Shown here: positions 11,623 to 26,600 of the stretch, in pieces
Numbering within the stretch: position 1 is the first letter of the stretch
How the letters are laid out: each line of letters begins with the position of its first letter
Origin: Mansonella perstans
Taxonomy: Eukaryota > Nematoda > Chromadorea > Rhabditida > Onchocercidae
Length of the DNA: 64,000 bases
NCBI GenBank assembly: GCA_037074765.1
Contig: JBAMDO010000067.1
Coordinates: 62,001 to 126,000 of the forward strand
Reading direction: 5' to 3'
Notes under the pieces: generated by a model
Databases searched by the model: none
Told to the model about the DNA's origin: nothing
What the model saw: the letters and a program-made list of their open reading frames with translations, nothing else
Made by a program: the position numbers and the translations under genes

Positions 11623-14600
11623 CGTGAAGAGAAGTGAAATTCAAGATAGCATTTGAAAACGTACTTGAATCTTAGAAAAGGAGCAGTTTTGCTTTGATTT
11701 GACCGAAAGTGTGGCATTTACCTTCTGGATCGTTTCTCTCAAAGGTATTTCCGAGAAACTGTTTCTTTTCCAAATCATTGCCATTGCACATCGAAAGCAC
11801 AACATTCCGTCCAAATTTCAGCCAATTTCAACAGTAAATTTGAATTGTTATACTGATTCCTGCATCTCTTTGTATGTGTGTTTATATGTGTGCGTATATC
11901 TTTGTATATATATGTGTGTGTGTGTGCGTATGTGCACATATATTTTATTGGAGGAGTCAACATCGCGGTATTAATTGTCATTTTCTGAACCGATTTTATT
12001 TCATTGAAGGGAATAGAGTAATAAATGGAATGGAGTGATTGCCGTCATCCTATTTTAGTTCATAAATTATTTAACATGTCGTTCTATGGATAGCTACTAT
12101 TGGAGTAAATTCACGGAAAAAAGTTTGAAAACAATTTTCCATTGAAAACAATTTTAACTATTTTATATTTTAAAGAATGAAAATTTTTATGAACAGCAAG
12201 AAGTACTTGATTTAATTACTAATTAGCAGACATTGTCAACTTCTGAAAACAATCATTTCGAAGTCACAAAGCTTTTTAAATTTCTCAGCTTTGAAAAATT
12301 CTTTCCAATTGCTGATATCTGCTCCATCTAATGCTCTTACTAAGCAAGTGCTTTACTGAGCTTAGATGGCATTAGCTAGATTAATTGTTTTCTTGTCTTA
12401 ATTAACTTTGACATGCAAATATCTCAACGTCTTTCCTTATACCTTCACATTACAGCCGCAATTTAACACCTGCCGGGTTCGTTCGCTAATTACAATCATT
12501 GATCAGATAGCAATCACGACAGTCATTAAATCGTAACCATCTATCAAACACACTCATATTTCCTCCTCTTGAAAAAAGGAGTGAGGTTGGCTTGTTGAGG
12601 ACACCTTGACGGCTTTTTTTGTCAACCCTCACATATTATTGACAAGAAATAAAGTTCATCGCTTTTAGAACGATTATATTACATTTGTGTTTGAAAATGA
12701 TTAGCTTTTTAATATTTTTACTGTCTCTGTGTTTTGTCTTACGCTAATAAATTTCAAGCTGGAGCAATCAGATTCGAATGCTTCTGTGAGTACGTCAAAA
12801 TTCACATGTCGTGACGTAATGAGTCGTATAACTTTACCTACTGATAATGAACAATGGCGACGTTGCAATGCACATTGCGTAGAGTCGGGAATGCTTTTCA
12901 TTTCTGCGCATTCTGCACGCATCTTACCGCTGATACTCGTGACATCTGCACTGAAGGTGTTTCTGTGCCAACCCTGTGCTTCGTTTCTTTGATACTATTT
13001 CCCGTGTGATTTGCCTGCTTAGACAAACAACGAAGGCTTCGTTCATTTTTCTGTAAATGCAGTGGCGTACTTAATTTCATTCTCATAAATTAATCGCGTC
13101 ATAAGAAGATAGGATATTGTCAAAGTTTGTTTCATTCAGTTTCATAATTTGAAGTGATTAACTATTCTTTCGATGAATCATCTTTATTGGCAGCACAATA
13201 CATCGGTGCAAGTTTTAATCAAAAAGATTGCTTAAATACTGAAATGTTACTTTATCATTACTGAACTTACTGCTAGAAAGAATTGAGTGCAGTAAAACAG
13301 AGAGTATGACAGAAGATGACTGTTACAGGTGTGTCAAACCAAAAGCATCCTGAGAAGCGAATTCACGTCAAGTAATCTTTTTATCAATGACGTGACAACA
13401 TGTTGAATGATTTTTGGAAGCTAACATTGACGAGCATCATTTCTTCCATTAAGATGACAGAGAACACGACTGATGAGTTCAGAAAATCAAAAACGAACTC
13501 ATTGCAGGTTAGAAAATTTGAAGCCAGTCAGTTTGGCCCGCTATATTGAACTCATCAGGATTGCTCAAAGTAGGTGATCTACATCGATACTACTGACATA
13601 ATGCTGCACATCCGTTATTTTTCTGGTGATAACATAACGGACAGCTGAATGACAGTTATCAAAGCATTCTAAACGCTAGTTTGGACTGAGTTAGCGAATC
13701 GTTGTCACTAGAACATATGACAGTATTTGGATTGAATCAGCGAATCTTTGTCACATACGACAATATTTCCTGTACACTGTGCCGCAATCCTACAATTATA
13801 TATGTGAAAGTTCGGTTTCCGACACTAAATTATTGTTTAGTCATTTTTTCATTAATTCGTCAAGTTTATTCGTTTATTTTCCTCATCCTGTGCCATCATC
13901 CAATAGCTGAAGTTGTCATAGAGGTTCCATCTAGAAACCACCATTCCCAGACATTAAGAAGAGTTTGTATTCTATATTTGAAGAATTCTATGTCTGATAG
14001 CGCCATTCCTTCCGGGGAAAATCAAAAAGAAATCTTGGAAAATGGATTGAATGTCAAGTAATTCAGAGAGCTTAACTTTGTAGCCAAGCAGTCTTTTTTT
14101 CCCTTCTTTCGAGACTGATCCATTAAAACTTGGCTCATTTACCAGTTTCATATGAAAAGTGATGCTACTTATCTTATTGCAACAATATTTCTTTCTGAGA
14201 CATTCATTCAACGATTTAATGATTAATTTTACAAAATAAATTAAAGGAATCGATTAAGGCTAATTTTGTTCAGTCAAGGTTTCAAAAAACAAGCTGCATG
14301 CTGCATGCTGCGTGTTTTCAACATACTGCAAATCTGTGTACAACTTATTAGTCTAAGTCACCTGGTTATATTTAAATAACGAGATGAATTTACCAGAGCA
14401 ATCAGTAACTTTTTCAACTGATATATTTTGAAATTTCTATATCTTGTAAGAATTTCAATTTTACAAGCAAAGTGCTTTTTCTCTAATTAGTTAATATACG
14501 AATAGTTGCAGTGGTCATAGTGAGGTGTTCAAATGATACCAGAAGCTTAGAATTAATCGAATGGTTTGGTACGAATGCTAATTAGCCATCAGATAGCCAT

Positions 14601-15580
14601 AATCAGTCTTCTCAAGCCAAGATAGATGTTCCGAGAGAACGAAAGCATGAAGCCACCACTAACAAATCATTCATCGGATCGTTACTAATCCAAATCACTC
14701 AATCATTCACGCCTCACACACAAGTTATTATTTATGTTTGCCATTCATATTACTTAAACTAAAATAAAAAAAGAGATGTAAGAAAGCAGAAATTATACAA
14801 ATCAAATGGAAACTGTTCAGTGTGACAGATGTCGTTGTACTGAGTTGTGAAGGTAATACAGGAGTGCGGGCAAGTAATATGCATGCACATCGTGCCACAT
14901 TCTGCACACTGCCCAAAGTTTTTCTCAGATTTTGTTTTATTATTTTGATTTTTTCTTATTTGTTGCTTAGTTTATTCTTTTAATATTCGGCAATTTTCTT
15001 TTTTCCTACTCTTCTATTCACTTCTTTAATTCAAGAATTCTGGTCAAGAATAAATTTATTTGAGGCCAAAATTTAGTCACTGAACGAAGAATTACCTTAA
15101 GATTCCTTTCCTTACTTGCCAAGTATTTGGACTGAGTCACGATGATCAAAATGCATTGCAACAATACTGTCATTACTCGACAGTTTTAAATAACGACATA
15201 CACTTGCTAGACAAAACCTTCAAATAGCTAGCAAATCAAATTTGAATTTTAATTTCAGAATTTAAATAAATTTCATCAAAATTTTAGGCCAAATTTTAAA
15301 TATTCTCACTAGAAGATGAGCGAATCTCGTTCTCTTTTTTCCAGTGCAAACTGAAAATTTTTCATCACCGTCGTCCAAAAAGAAATGAATAGATAGCAAT
15401 GTTGACATAACCATATATACATCTTGGAGAGTGGATAGTTGCGTGGGTCACCCGATACCGGCGACAGGTGGAAATACTGTCGTACATTGTGTCGTCAAAC
15501 AGAGTTTGGCGGCAAAAAGATTGAGTGACTAAACAGAAGACTGACTGACTGGTTAACTGATCGGCCAACTGTTAACCACC

Positions 15581-15712
15581 GGTTCGAACCTGTCCTATCG
15601 GTTGATCCTGTCCTATCGGTTTGATCCTGTCCTATCGGTTGATCCTGTCCTATCGGTTTGATCCTGTCCTATCGGTTTGATCCTGTCCTATCGGTTTGAT
15701 CCTATCCAATCG
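15581..15712. repeat. 18/19-bp minisatellite, about 7-8 copies
   Basis: The unit is gttgatcctgtcctatcg, alternating with a one-base-longer form (gttt...). Internal copies are near perfect and the edge copies are degenerate. Confidence 0.95.
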
Positions 15713-18700
15713 GTACGAAAGCAGAACGATGGACACTTCACAAAAAGTTTTGATTTTGGTTTTAAAATATTCGAAAGCGTTTATTCTAATTTCATTTCCT
15801 TTCACTTCTCATCTTTATGCAGTGTTTCTTCTTTGTACAATGAATACTTTTGAAAAGCGCGCTGAACAGTTGTAATATGGATGTGTTAAGTGCTGTTGTA
15901 TCTAACTGTCCATCCCTCAGTTTGCGTGAGTGGACATTTCACAGTGCTTCCCTATGCCACTCATTATTTTGGTCATTTTCTTAAATGAATTCTTTTAAAT
16001 GACGATGATTGACCTTTCTATCGATAGCCTTTCTATTCACGAAAGTAATAATTAATATGAAATATCCAAGCAGTTGTTTTCATTAATAGAGAATACCACT
16101 TAAATATGACCGCTATTCCATGTCTTCATTTAATCAGCCCAGTTAATCTGTTTACTCAAATTTATTTAAGTAATTAAACGCTCCGTTGAATTTCTGTAGC
16201 AGTTTTTCTGATGAAATGAAGACTAAGTTTTGGTTGTACACCGTCAAACGGCAATATACATAAAGGACTGCAGCACTGACCAAATGAAGTTTGTGACCAG
16301 TCTTTGACTTTTTGTGCTTTCATTACGACGTTCAGAAAGGACGATGACACAAAATTGTACGGTCTTTCTGGTGCTAATACAGAAAGTTTCAGAACTGCAA
16401 TTTCTATTCTTTCAGTGAGCCCATGTGATGAATGTAAACTATCACTCCGTCATTTCCAGCATTTGTAATATAAGAAGATACTTTTCCACTGATAACATTC
16501 TTTCTTATTTTCCAAACTTTTCCATGTTCTGTGCTGTCTCACATCCATGTCACTTTTAAAAGTATTATGATGCTGAGCTTGCTGTTTGTCACTCTTTACT
16601 GTCCAATCTTGTTCATCATCACTCTTGTTTTCCTTTTTCTGTCCTTGTTTGTTTCCCTCTTCCATCGCTTACCTGGTCTTATCAATTCTTATTCCTTCCT
16701 TCATCCACTTTCGATAACATTTCCGGTTTCCTTTCGTTTTTTTCCAGCGCCATCCATGATTGATAATGCTTTTTATTTCAGTCTCTCTGAACTTCCGTTC
16801 CTTCTCTTTCTCTATTGAGTGCAATAGGAGAATATTAAAATAAAATTTGCGAATTTTGATCATACTGGTGGTGCACTGTAAGAGAAATGACACACCTAAT
16901 ATCACATCACTTTTCTGTCACAGATCATGTACATGATACCAAAAACAAACTGGTCAGTTCAACAAGTTTATTTTTCACAAAACGATCATTTCATTTCACT
17001 TCTCTAGAAAGAGCAAAACAGGCAGGCAGTAAATTATAGAGTTCGGTTTTTCAGTATCGATCATTTTATTTTCATTTTGCAGGACAGTGACCGTCACTTT
17101 TCTGTCCATTTTCATCTTTTGTCTTTACACTCAATGATCGCCATCTTTACACTCAATGAATGAATGAATAATCCTGCTATAAATAGTATTATCGACTAAA
17201 CGCTGATCAATCAATCAGATCTTAAAGCTGATTGCTCAGTCAAATCTGTCATTTGTTTTTCTGCTGAAAAAACCACTTAAGTTCAGAAAGGAAAACTTTC
17301 GCGATTTGAAATGTCAAAAGCGTAGCTGTCCTTCCAAATTATTTCGTCTCGTTACAAATTACATATTAAGTTTAGTTCAAACCACTCATGAAACGAATCT
17401 TCTGAAGTTAAAGTGAAACTTCTGGGTTAAAACTTTTCTCAATTGAATTTTCGTTTATTCTCTCCTCCCTTCACGGCATAATCAATGAGGTAATAAAATG
17501 GAAGCTATAATGCATACATGAATACATGAGCATTAGAATCCCACCAAGGATTCGGATTATTCTCAGTGACCAAGTTTTGATAGCGGAAGAGATTTCAACA
17601 ACTTTTACTTCAGATGAAAAAACGTTAGTTTCGTGGAAAAAAAAAATCATATTTTTCACTCGGAACCTCAGGACCTTAGAACACAAATTCTAGTCAAGAA
17701 TTGAATCAATTCAAGTTCAAGTAAATCTCATAAAAAAATTACGCAGTAAACAAGAAATATTTTGTGATCAAATTTCACTTAAGTAATTTGAATAACAGGC
17801 AGGATTAAATTTGATTTGTCAACCATGAGCCTTTTCTTAGCTTACTTATACCAGTGCACAAGTTAAGTGCAACTTATTATAATGCACAAGTTAAGTCCAT
17901 CACATTTATACCAATGCATAAATTAGATGCATAGTTTTTCTCTTTGGTTCCAGTTGATTTAATTCAGCTCTTTTCTAAATTTTCGTACTCTAAAGTTTCT
18001 TGTGGAAAATTATCAGATATTTTCATCAAATTGAAATTTCATTTTCCATTCTATTTATGCTATTTCTTTCTCTGCCCTGATTCTTCTACTCCTTTTTTTA
18101 ATTCCATAGCATTTTCCTTTCAATATATTCTATACTGCTTTATTCTTTAAGTTATTTCATCAAAGAAAAGGTGAGCAAATTTTATATTAATTAAACAATT
18201 AGTTACTAATTAATGGCTTGAGATAATTAGCAGATTAATCATCAGGTAATATTATCACTTGAATGCCATGACATCTTCCTTATCAGTGTTTCGAAGTGAT
18301 TGCTTACCCTTTCCTCTGCAAACCACCTAGAGATGTCAGCTATACTGTCTGCTTGATAATCGTTTGTACTTGTTTTGCGACGCTTATGCCATGCGGTAGT
18401 TGCAACTTTTCGGTAGTTGTAACTTTAGCGGTAGTTGCAACTTTTCGCTATATTTGAATATTCGCTTAGTGAATGCTTCTAAAAGCCTATTTCAAATTTT
18501 TTCGAAGAACAATTTTAGAAAATTGTTACCATTTTAAATGTTATAACAATAATCAAAATTTCAACTTTTGTGAAGCAAAACAAAATTTGTCGTTTTCATT
18601 TGGATTCATCTGAAATGATTGAATTGTCTACGGTAAGAAATGTTCATTGATTCTGTCGAAGCTAAACGAGGACTTCAGGTAAAATGAACAGTGCAATGGC

Positions 18701-18819
18701 ATAAGAGTGACAATAATTTTCTGCAAAACAAGTTTTCAGCACTTTTGTTGTGCGACCCATTATTTTTGCCCATATTATTATTAATATTACTTAACAAAGA
18801 ACACTGCCTTCGTTCTGCC

Positions 18820-18907
18820 GCTGGACCTGCCTTGTATTGCTGGACCTGCCTTGTATTGCTGGACCTGCCTTGTATTCCTGGATCTGCCTTGTATCACTAG
18901 ACTTGCC
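18820..18907. repeat. 19-bp minisatellite, about 4.5 copies
   Basis: The unit is gctggacctgccttgtatt. The first three copies are identical; the last two are degenerate (cctggatctgcc, cactagacttgcc). Confidence 0.95.
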
Positions 18908-20680
18908 GGATAAGCACCTTGTAGGGCCTACACTACCATTTCATTCTTCATTTTCAGCATGTCCGGCAAAAAGAATCAATCCATTCGAGTTGAATGGAAC
19001 GATTCCTTTCTCTCTTTTTTCAAAAATACGAAGTGTCTAAAATTCTGCAGGTTCCTTGTATCCCTGTTGAATGCAGAAAAACCAGTATGCTCTCGTGGAA
19101 GCTTATTTTGCTTTTATATTTAAAATTTGGCAAGTAAGCGAAGCGTAGCCAGAAATTTGTTGGTGGAATGTTTGAGGGTTGGAAACTGGTCGGAAAGGAT
19201 AGCAAATCGTTTTTTTGCTGCAAAAATTGAAATTCAGACCTTTCTATCTTCAATTTCACTTCTGTCTTTTTGAAAAAATAAAAAGTTCCTTCACATAATT
19301 AAAAGGAAGTAATTCTCGAGTTTTGCAAACAAATCCTGGAAAAACGATAACAAATTAAGCTCAGTAAATGTCATCAAATTTAAAATATTTTCCACAGCAC
19401 CACTGTCTGCAAATTCAATATGCAAATTATACTTGACATTTTGGAAATTTCAATCATCTTTTCTTTCCTGCAAAGGAATGGTCGATATTTGCACAAATAG
19501 CAATAAATTAGACGTGGTTTGAACAGAGAGAATTGTTTGAAGGTTTTTGAATTTGTTTTCATTGAAATCATCTCTTTGTTTCCAGCATGATGATCTCATC
19601 GATGACAGTCCTTCTATTTTCCTAATCCCCAGCATGTTTTCTGAAAACACATATATATGCGAATACTCCGTGAAACTTGTATAAACTAAGTATGAAACAT
19701 TTATTTAAATTCATAAATAGTAAGCAGATCAGTTCATATCCAGTGATTTCGAGGAAGTTAGCAAAAGCAAGCGAGGATCAGCAGGCCTTTTATTATGACA
19801 GCAATAATAGAAGATTAGAAAGTAAACCAACAGGCTTTGTATTATTTTCAGCAAGCTCAAAGACTATTGTCAAACTAAATGATCCTTTAAAAAGTAGCCA
19901 ATAAATCATGGAATGGTTACCCACGACGCGATCAACATTTTGTTTCATTACTGTCACAGCAAACAGATAGCTTCTTGTCATTCTATCAATCTTTATCAGG
20001 CAAATTGAAATATTTTTTTAATCCTTCCATTACTTCAAACTTTTACAGCAATGACAGTTTCTTCTATCACCCCGATGTCTTCATCTTTTCTTTCTCACTA
20101 CTGAGGATTCAGTGCCAGCAGTGAACATATCTGTTTTTTCAGATGACATTTCTCACTTCCGCATCTCAATAATCAAAGCATTCTTACTCTTCCATTGTCC
20201 CTAATGGCATTTAATGTAACAGGAGTCATTATAAATGCGTGGTGACAATCCATCCATAAGGATTCCACCCTCCTTCTTCTCAACTATGAGAACAATTGAT
20301 ACTTGCCATTGATACTGGTAACGTTGTTGATGATAATGATGATTCAGTAATAGTGATGTGCTGTTCGCTTATCATAATATATGATCATTTTTCAATTTCG
20401 TTGTTTGTTCCATCTCGCACATTTGTCACTTTACGCTGAGCCATGCCGCCATCTATCACTGTCCTCTTTGCTTTGCTTTATTCCTCTCTTCTTCTCTCCT
20501 TTTGCAATCTATCGTGGAAGAAAAAAAAGAATAGAAATCAGCCGAAGAATAATCATTCCTTTTTACTTTTTATTTCATCATTTATGATATTTTCTGAAAA
20601 TTATTAATGAATTCAGTTACCGAAAAAGCTACTCACACAGTGCTTCATCTAACAGTACTGGCACTGTCTTCAAGTTCCCT

Positions 20681-20840
20681 GCTATACTCTGCAATGATTG
20701 TCCAGTCAGCTTGGCCTCATGCTATACTCTGCAATGATTGTCCAGTCAGCTTGGCCCCATGCTATACTCTGCAATGATTGTCCAGTCAGCTTGGCCCCAT
20801 GCTATACTCTGCAATGATTGTCCAGTCAGCTTGGCCCCAT
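20681..20840. repeat. 40-bp tandem repeat, 4 copies
   Basis: The units start at 20681, 20721, 20761 and 20801 (gctatactctgcaatgattg, then tccagtcagcttggccccat). They are identical except for one C/T in the first copy. The near identity implies recent expansion or ongoing homogenisation. Confidence 0.97.
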
Positions 20841-23614
20841 CATCATCAGGTACGAGATGACTGACGTCTGTCAATATAAACATTAGACTCTCAATGTTGT
20901 ATTTGACAGTTTTCAGATGTTTTGTCCCTTCAAATGAGTGATATTCTAATTAATGAGCGATCACTAAACACTTTAATTTAGTTTCCGTGCATTCTTATTT
21001 GACAGTCCTCATCGTAACATTTTTTTTTTCTAAGATTTGAATTTAAACGCTACATTAATATTCGAGCAACTTTGCCCGGTAGACTTTGAGAAATGTTTCT
21101 TTTCATTCCCGATATTTTCCAGCATCATCAGGTCAGTGTTATTCTCGTGAAACATCAAGAAAGCATATCTTGTCAATGAATCATAGCGAGTGTATTTGGC
21201 AGCACTGAACATAACGTTTGCAATTTCAAATTGTTTTAATATGAAATTGAACTTCAATCAACGTATTAATTGAACTTGGAGTGAAATTATAATAGAAAAG
21301 TGAGGCATAGCTTAGAGCAGTAAAAATAAAGTATAATTTAAAAACAAAACTCCGCCTGTTTTCTACTTATTTAGACAGCCGCTTCGCGGATCATACTTTA
21401 GTTGTTGCGGACCATTGGTTAGAAACCATTGATGTAGAGTGAGGATAAGCAATGACAACAAAGGTCAACAATTTGAAGGTCAACAATTTAATATTGAATT
21501 TAGGCCTATTCTCCTCTATTTTTCATTTGTCCCATATTTTTAAATATTCCAAACTCTTGCGGTATTTTAATTATCACATATGGTGAATTGGCGGGAGTGC
21601 GGGCAAGCTAATTTAAATTAGGATGTAAAATAGTAGTCAGGTACAGTGATGTTTTAAAAACTTCGCAATTAATCAATAAAGCTATTTTCCAAGGAAGAAG
21701 CCGGGTCAGTTGATATCTATTTTCTATAATGCAGAGATAGTGAAAAACAATAAGGAAGAGAGAGAGAGAGAGAAGAAAAAAGGGAAAGATATTATCCTAT
21801 CATCTGTCCTCATTATCATATCATTTTATCAACAACGACCCTAGCCAATGTTGTCCACAAAAATATCTCCACTGTAATGTCCAGCTGTGCTCCTTTTCTG
21901 CAATTCTCTAAATAGTATGCATATCCTATCCTATCATTTCCCTCTCTTTCTCTCTCTCTCTCTGCTCCTGCTGTTAATCATCAGAAGATGAGAGGGAGAA
22001 TGTATTAATCATTAGAAGGGATGGGAGGGAGGATGTAATGGTCTCTAGTTAATCATCACAAGAGAGGGTCACATCTATGGTCAGTTCTGACCCTATGAAC
22101 AAAGAATGACCAGTGTACTTCTATCATTGATAATAGCTGTAATTTTTGTGAAATGCTTCAGACACGTGTCCATCTTTTTTTTTCTTCCTATTGCATTCAC
22201 TTTCTTAAATTCAAATATTAAAGATATGGCAGTTGTTGCTATGATAGTGATAGTGATCAAAATTTAATATCATTAATTGGAATTATCACCAGGCCTGTTT
22301 GTTTTGTCTCCTTGCTCTTCCAGGATTTGTGGCTTGATCTGTCTAAATGATAGATTATTTGTTGGAAATTACTATCAGTCTAGTAGATGTCCCTTAATTG
22401 AATTCAATCGTAGATTGTTTTCTAGGAATATATCTTCGAATTTCGCTCAATGAAACCATCATATTTAAGCATTGCTAGAGAAATAGGATCCAAAAGTAGT
22501 TCTAAATATTTCACAATTCTTTTGGATAAATAGATGGACAGACGACGAATGAATGACGGAATGAATTGTTAATTAAATTTAATTAAAGCATCGCTGCTTT
22601 TCTTTGTAAAAGACGGTAAATGAAACTTTCTGTTTTGCTTTTTTCTAATTGCCGATTACGTCGGATAAATGAAGGTGGAATTCATTTATCATATTTGCCC
22701 ACTTTTTGTCCGTCTCAGCTCTGAATAGGTGTAAGGATAATATGTAAGGAATTAAAAATAACCTAATTGTCTAATTATTGTTATGTATTCAATTACATTT
22801 AATGACTCAATTCCTCTTTGAACTTGACAACTGATGGCTCGTGCTGGAATGACGTTTTCTGGGGATAGAATTCTGTTTAGTGTTCATATCACCCGATTTT
22901 AGTCAGTGATGCTTGAAAATTTCTTTTAACTTGAAGTTTCCAGAAAAATGTCTTACTATGAAAGCTTACATCACCACAAATCGACCAAATCAGTTTGTGG
23001 AGAAATATGAAAAGGACGCAAATTCTGAAAACAGGAGTGCAATTTTGATTTTAAATTTAAAATTCAATCCATTTGAATTATCTCAATCTGTACATTTCTG
23101 TATTTTCTGAAACTCTGTCAGCTGATGTGGATTAGCCATGTGTACTGAAATTAATTTGCTGTGAGTTTTCTCCTGCTTAATCTACTTCAGCTTTTTTCTG
23201 GATGCCGGATTTTTTTATTTCCATGTTTTGGAAACTTCAAAGGAAAAGTAATTAATTTAAGATAAAAGGAAATGAAAAAAGAATTAATAAAGCTTTCATC
23301 GCTAATTCCGTGTATGTTGCAGTATTATCTGCTTTTTCAACTTCTAGTGTGGAGCTATGAAATGCCTTAGATTTTAAAGTTTCCCACTAAATCATCAATT
23401 ATTTATGCGACTCTCGTTAGTTGAACTATTTGGTGGATTGACGTAATGCTTCGGTGGCGACAGTCCAGTCTCAGACGTTTTCATTTTTTCAGATTCGCTA
23501 ATTAACTAATTCAAGTGGAATGACAAAATGGAAATCATCACTGCCAAATGCATAAATGGCACTAATTAGTAAATTCTAATGGCACAATGCAAGAAAAAGT
23601 GATAATCCTGAAAA

Positions 23615-26600
23615 ATGCGCCAGGAAGTGCTAACTGTTGAACTGTTGATGCCCATTTTGCTCCTCGCTAATAACAATTACTTTAATTTGAGACCTCGACA
23701 AGTTATCAATGCTGGTAAGTTTATTTTTTCTGTTTAAATATTTAGAATTTCTGAAAACCTGAAGTACTTTCTGAACCTCTTTTGGTAAACATTCTGTATT
23801 TATACTGGAACTTAATGAATGTGGAAGCTAATCAGTGAGATGGTGAAAGTGCAGCAAGTATGAAATGGAAGGTCAAGGGTCGAGAGTTGAAAGCTATTCT
23901 TCTATCCTCCCTTAATGAGCAATAGAGCTGTTAGTATTATCAAGCTGTAAAGAATGTCATTTGTCAAAGTGATCTTTTAAGTATGTCGGATTAATTATAG
24001 TTTTCGAAAGAACTTTAGACAATGGAATGCTGTGACATCGGTGCATGAGCAATTACTAACTACTTTTTACGAAACAAGTAAGTAAAGGATATATGATAAG
24101 GCCAACTTGCCGTACGATTTTAGGGAAATGAAATTTAATGCTAGACTATGTCTCTTTTTCAGTATTCTTTCGATGAGTATCCATCGTCCATCTGTTTGTT
24201 TGTCCACTATTCCTTTGGGTTTAAAAATTTCTCTTTCTATATGTATTGCAATTTGGCAGAGAGTAGTCATCTTGGCTGATAGTTGTAATCGGAGCAAAAT
24301 TAACAACTGTTTCGATCATCCATCAATTTTTCCTCGAAGCTCTTCCACTCTTTTGAGGCTAATAATTTGTCCAATACCATGATTTGAATTGTTCCTAAAA
24401 GTGGAGCAAATGATATAAAAAGAAAAGAGAATCGCATTTCTGTTTGTGAATTTGAAAAAATCAAACGACTTGATCACAGATCAGTGGGAATGTAATTATA
24501 GGTCCCTGTGTAAACAATCTTCTTCGACTCGCTTCTTCAAACTTTAATTTTTTCCGCATCCGTAAGTGGCTTCGTAATCTTGTAACATTTCTTCTCACAC
24601 CTGTATGACCTTTAACCACAGGTTGTCGATACTATCATTCTTTTTCTCAATATTCTTTTCCTCGTAAAAGTATTTCAATTTCTAAAATTGTAACATTGGA
24701 TTTAAGGTAATAGGGATAGATATTAATGAAAAGATGGGATAATATTTTTAAATATTAAAGTGCTGCAAAAATCTGTAAAATGGTATACGTGCTCTCTTTC
24801 ACTTTGCAATTCACGGATTCTGGATTCGGACACTGGATTCTAAAATTTCTCCAGATTTTCTCTTCTCCGACATTTGTCCGGCAATATCCTCTTCAATCAA
24901 TCTCTTGAATTCCAGGGCAACACATCTCCTTATCACTCTTAATCAATGTTTATAAAACTGATTTGATTTGATTGGCAGCTTATCAAATGTCATTGGCAGC
25001 TTATAACCACTTAAATGTCAATAGTAAGTCACTCATCCAGAAAAATTCTTATGGATGTAACGAAAAATTCCATAATTGATTGATCGATCAACTGATTGAA
25101 TTGGTTGACTGCTCATTGGATGGATTAATTGATTAGTTAACGATTATTTGTGTTATTTAATTATCATGTATATTTCATCCTCTACTTCATCCTATATAGT
25201 CATATCCTACTCTGCTTTTTTCGTACATTCTTTTTTTAGCCTTTTATCTATTCAAAGTACCACTGAAAGCTGGATGAATGAATCTCAGCAGTTCCGTTCA
25301 CTGATCCTGAAAGTTGGCACAAAGAATTTTCTGGCGAAGAAAATCCCAAAATCCTTCTTGCAAGCTATTATTCTTTTTTGCTTTTAAATGAAAACTACAT
25401 ATTCTCTCTGTAGATGATAATTTTTGTTGCTGTTCAAAAGCTTATTCCAGTTCAGATTTTAGGAAGTAATTTTCCGAAAAATGAAGGAAGTCTTGTTCCT
25501 TTATTCGAAACGAAAGGGCCTGAAAAGTACTCGTATTTCTGTGACTCCGAGTATAATTACATTACTTTTCTGTGCATTTGTCTTCGTCCAATTGTCTTTT
25601 TTGTTTATTTCGGAAATGGATAATCTGTGAAAAGGATAAAAGCGGAAACATTTTTCTCTGTTCATCCCACGCATTTCATTTTTAATTTTTCAATAACATT
25701 TTAACTAAATTATCACTGGCTCTACTAAGAACTTGAATGAGTTTCAAATTTAGAAAAGCATCGAAACTTGGATTGTAAACATTTCGAAAGACTTAACAAA
25801 TAAGTTGTAGTTTATATCATCGCAGATAAAACAATCAATAAATGTGGTCAAATTGCAAGTCAAAGTTAACATTTTTTTTCATTTAAATCATCAATAAATT
25901 ATATTAATTGCTTTTTATATTTCTGCTACATTTCGACCGATATATTTGCTGATCAGATTAGAATAATTCTCTCCACCATTGTTCCATCGACTGGGCATTT
26001 CGCATCTGTTCCTTCAATTAGACTTGCAAAAGGAGAAAATGAAATTTTGGGATGAATTTGAAGATTCTTCTTTTTTTGCATTAGCACAAAATAATAATAT
26101 GGTTTAAATGAAATGTTGAATTGACACGAGTTTCTTTTTGCCTGACATTTTAGAAAACATTTTTTGGGTGATCCCAGATTTATTACAACAGTTCAGAGGG
26201 AATATGGGAAAATTGGGAGCGAATTTTCTCCAAATTTTTCAAGCTTTATGAAAAAAGAGTCATTGCCGGTGTTTTCTTTCTGCAAAATTTTAAAAATAAA
26301 TAGAAAAGAATATAATGAGAAACATATGTGAAGCTGCAGTGAAGCTATAGGAAGCACTTTCTTCTCATCAATTTATCGTAAGGTTAAAATAGGATTAAAT
26401 CATTTAGTTTTTCACAAGTTGATAGAAATTAAAATTTTTTTTTTAATAAATTCTTGTACCTTTCGACCTTATCAGTTTTTAACTTCATATTGACACGAAT
26501 CCAATTTAGGGATTTTCAATTATCCGGATGGATGGCGTAACCATTTGGGGCACACTTTGTAAACTTTTGAAATTCTAATTTCAGTTTCCTGAAATATGGT

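Larger units (their letters stand above)
11247..23614. other. 12-kb gene-poor spacer between collagen and semaphorin
   Basis: No gene is recognised on either strand. It holds several tandem repeats (listed separately), a GT-rich tract (about 11870-11940) and GA/TC microsatellites (about 21756-21775 and 21945-21970). A GC-raised patch at 12780-12990 is open in opposing frames. It may also hold promoter or non-coding 5' exon sequence of the semaphorin gene, which I cannot locate. Confidence 0.5.

Noticed and set aside
13702..14061. 119-codon plus-strand open frame
   Set aside because: TTG start, no motif. The first part covers an old short tandem duplication (gcgaatc.ttgtcac...gacaatatt).
15581..15712. 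CRISPR-like array
   Set aside because: The units are directly abutting with no unique spacers, and the genome is animal.
19692..19904. ATG-started 70-codon open frame on the plus strand
   Set aside because: No domain or splice partners and low GC. It cannot be distinguished from chance.
14863..21605. Shared 'gagtgcgggcaag' at about 14863 and 21594
   Set aside because: Only 13 bases are shared and the flanks do not match, so it is too short to call a repeat.
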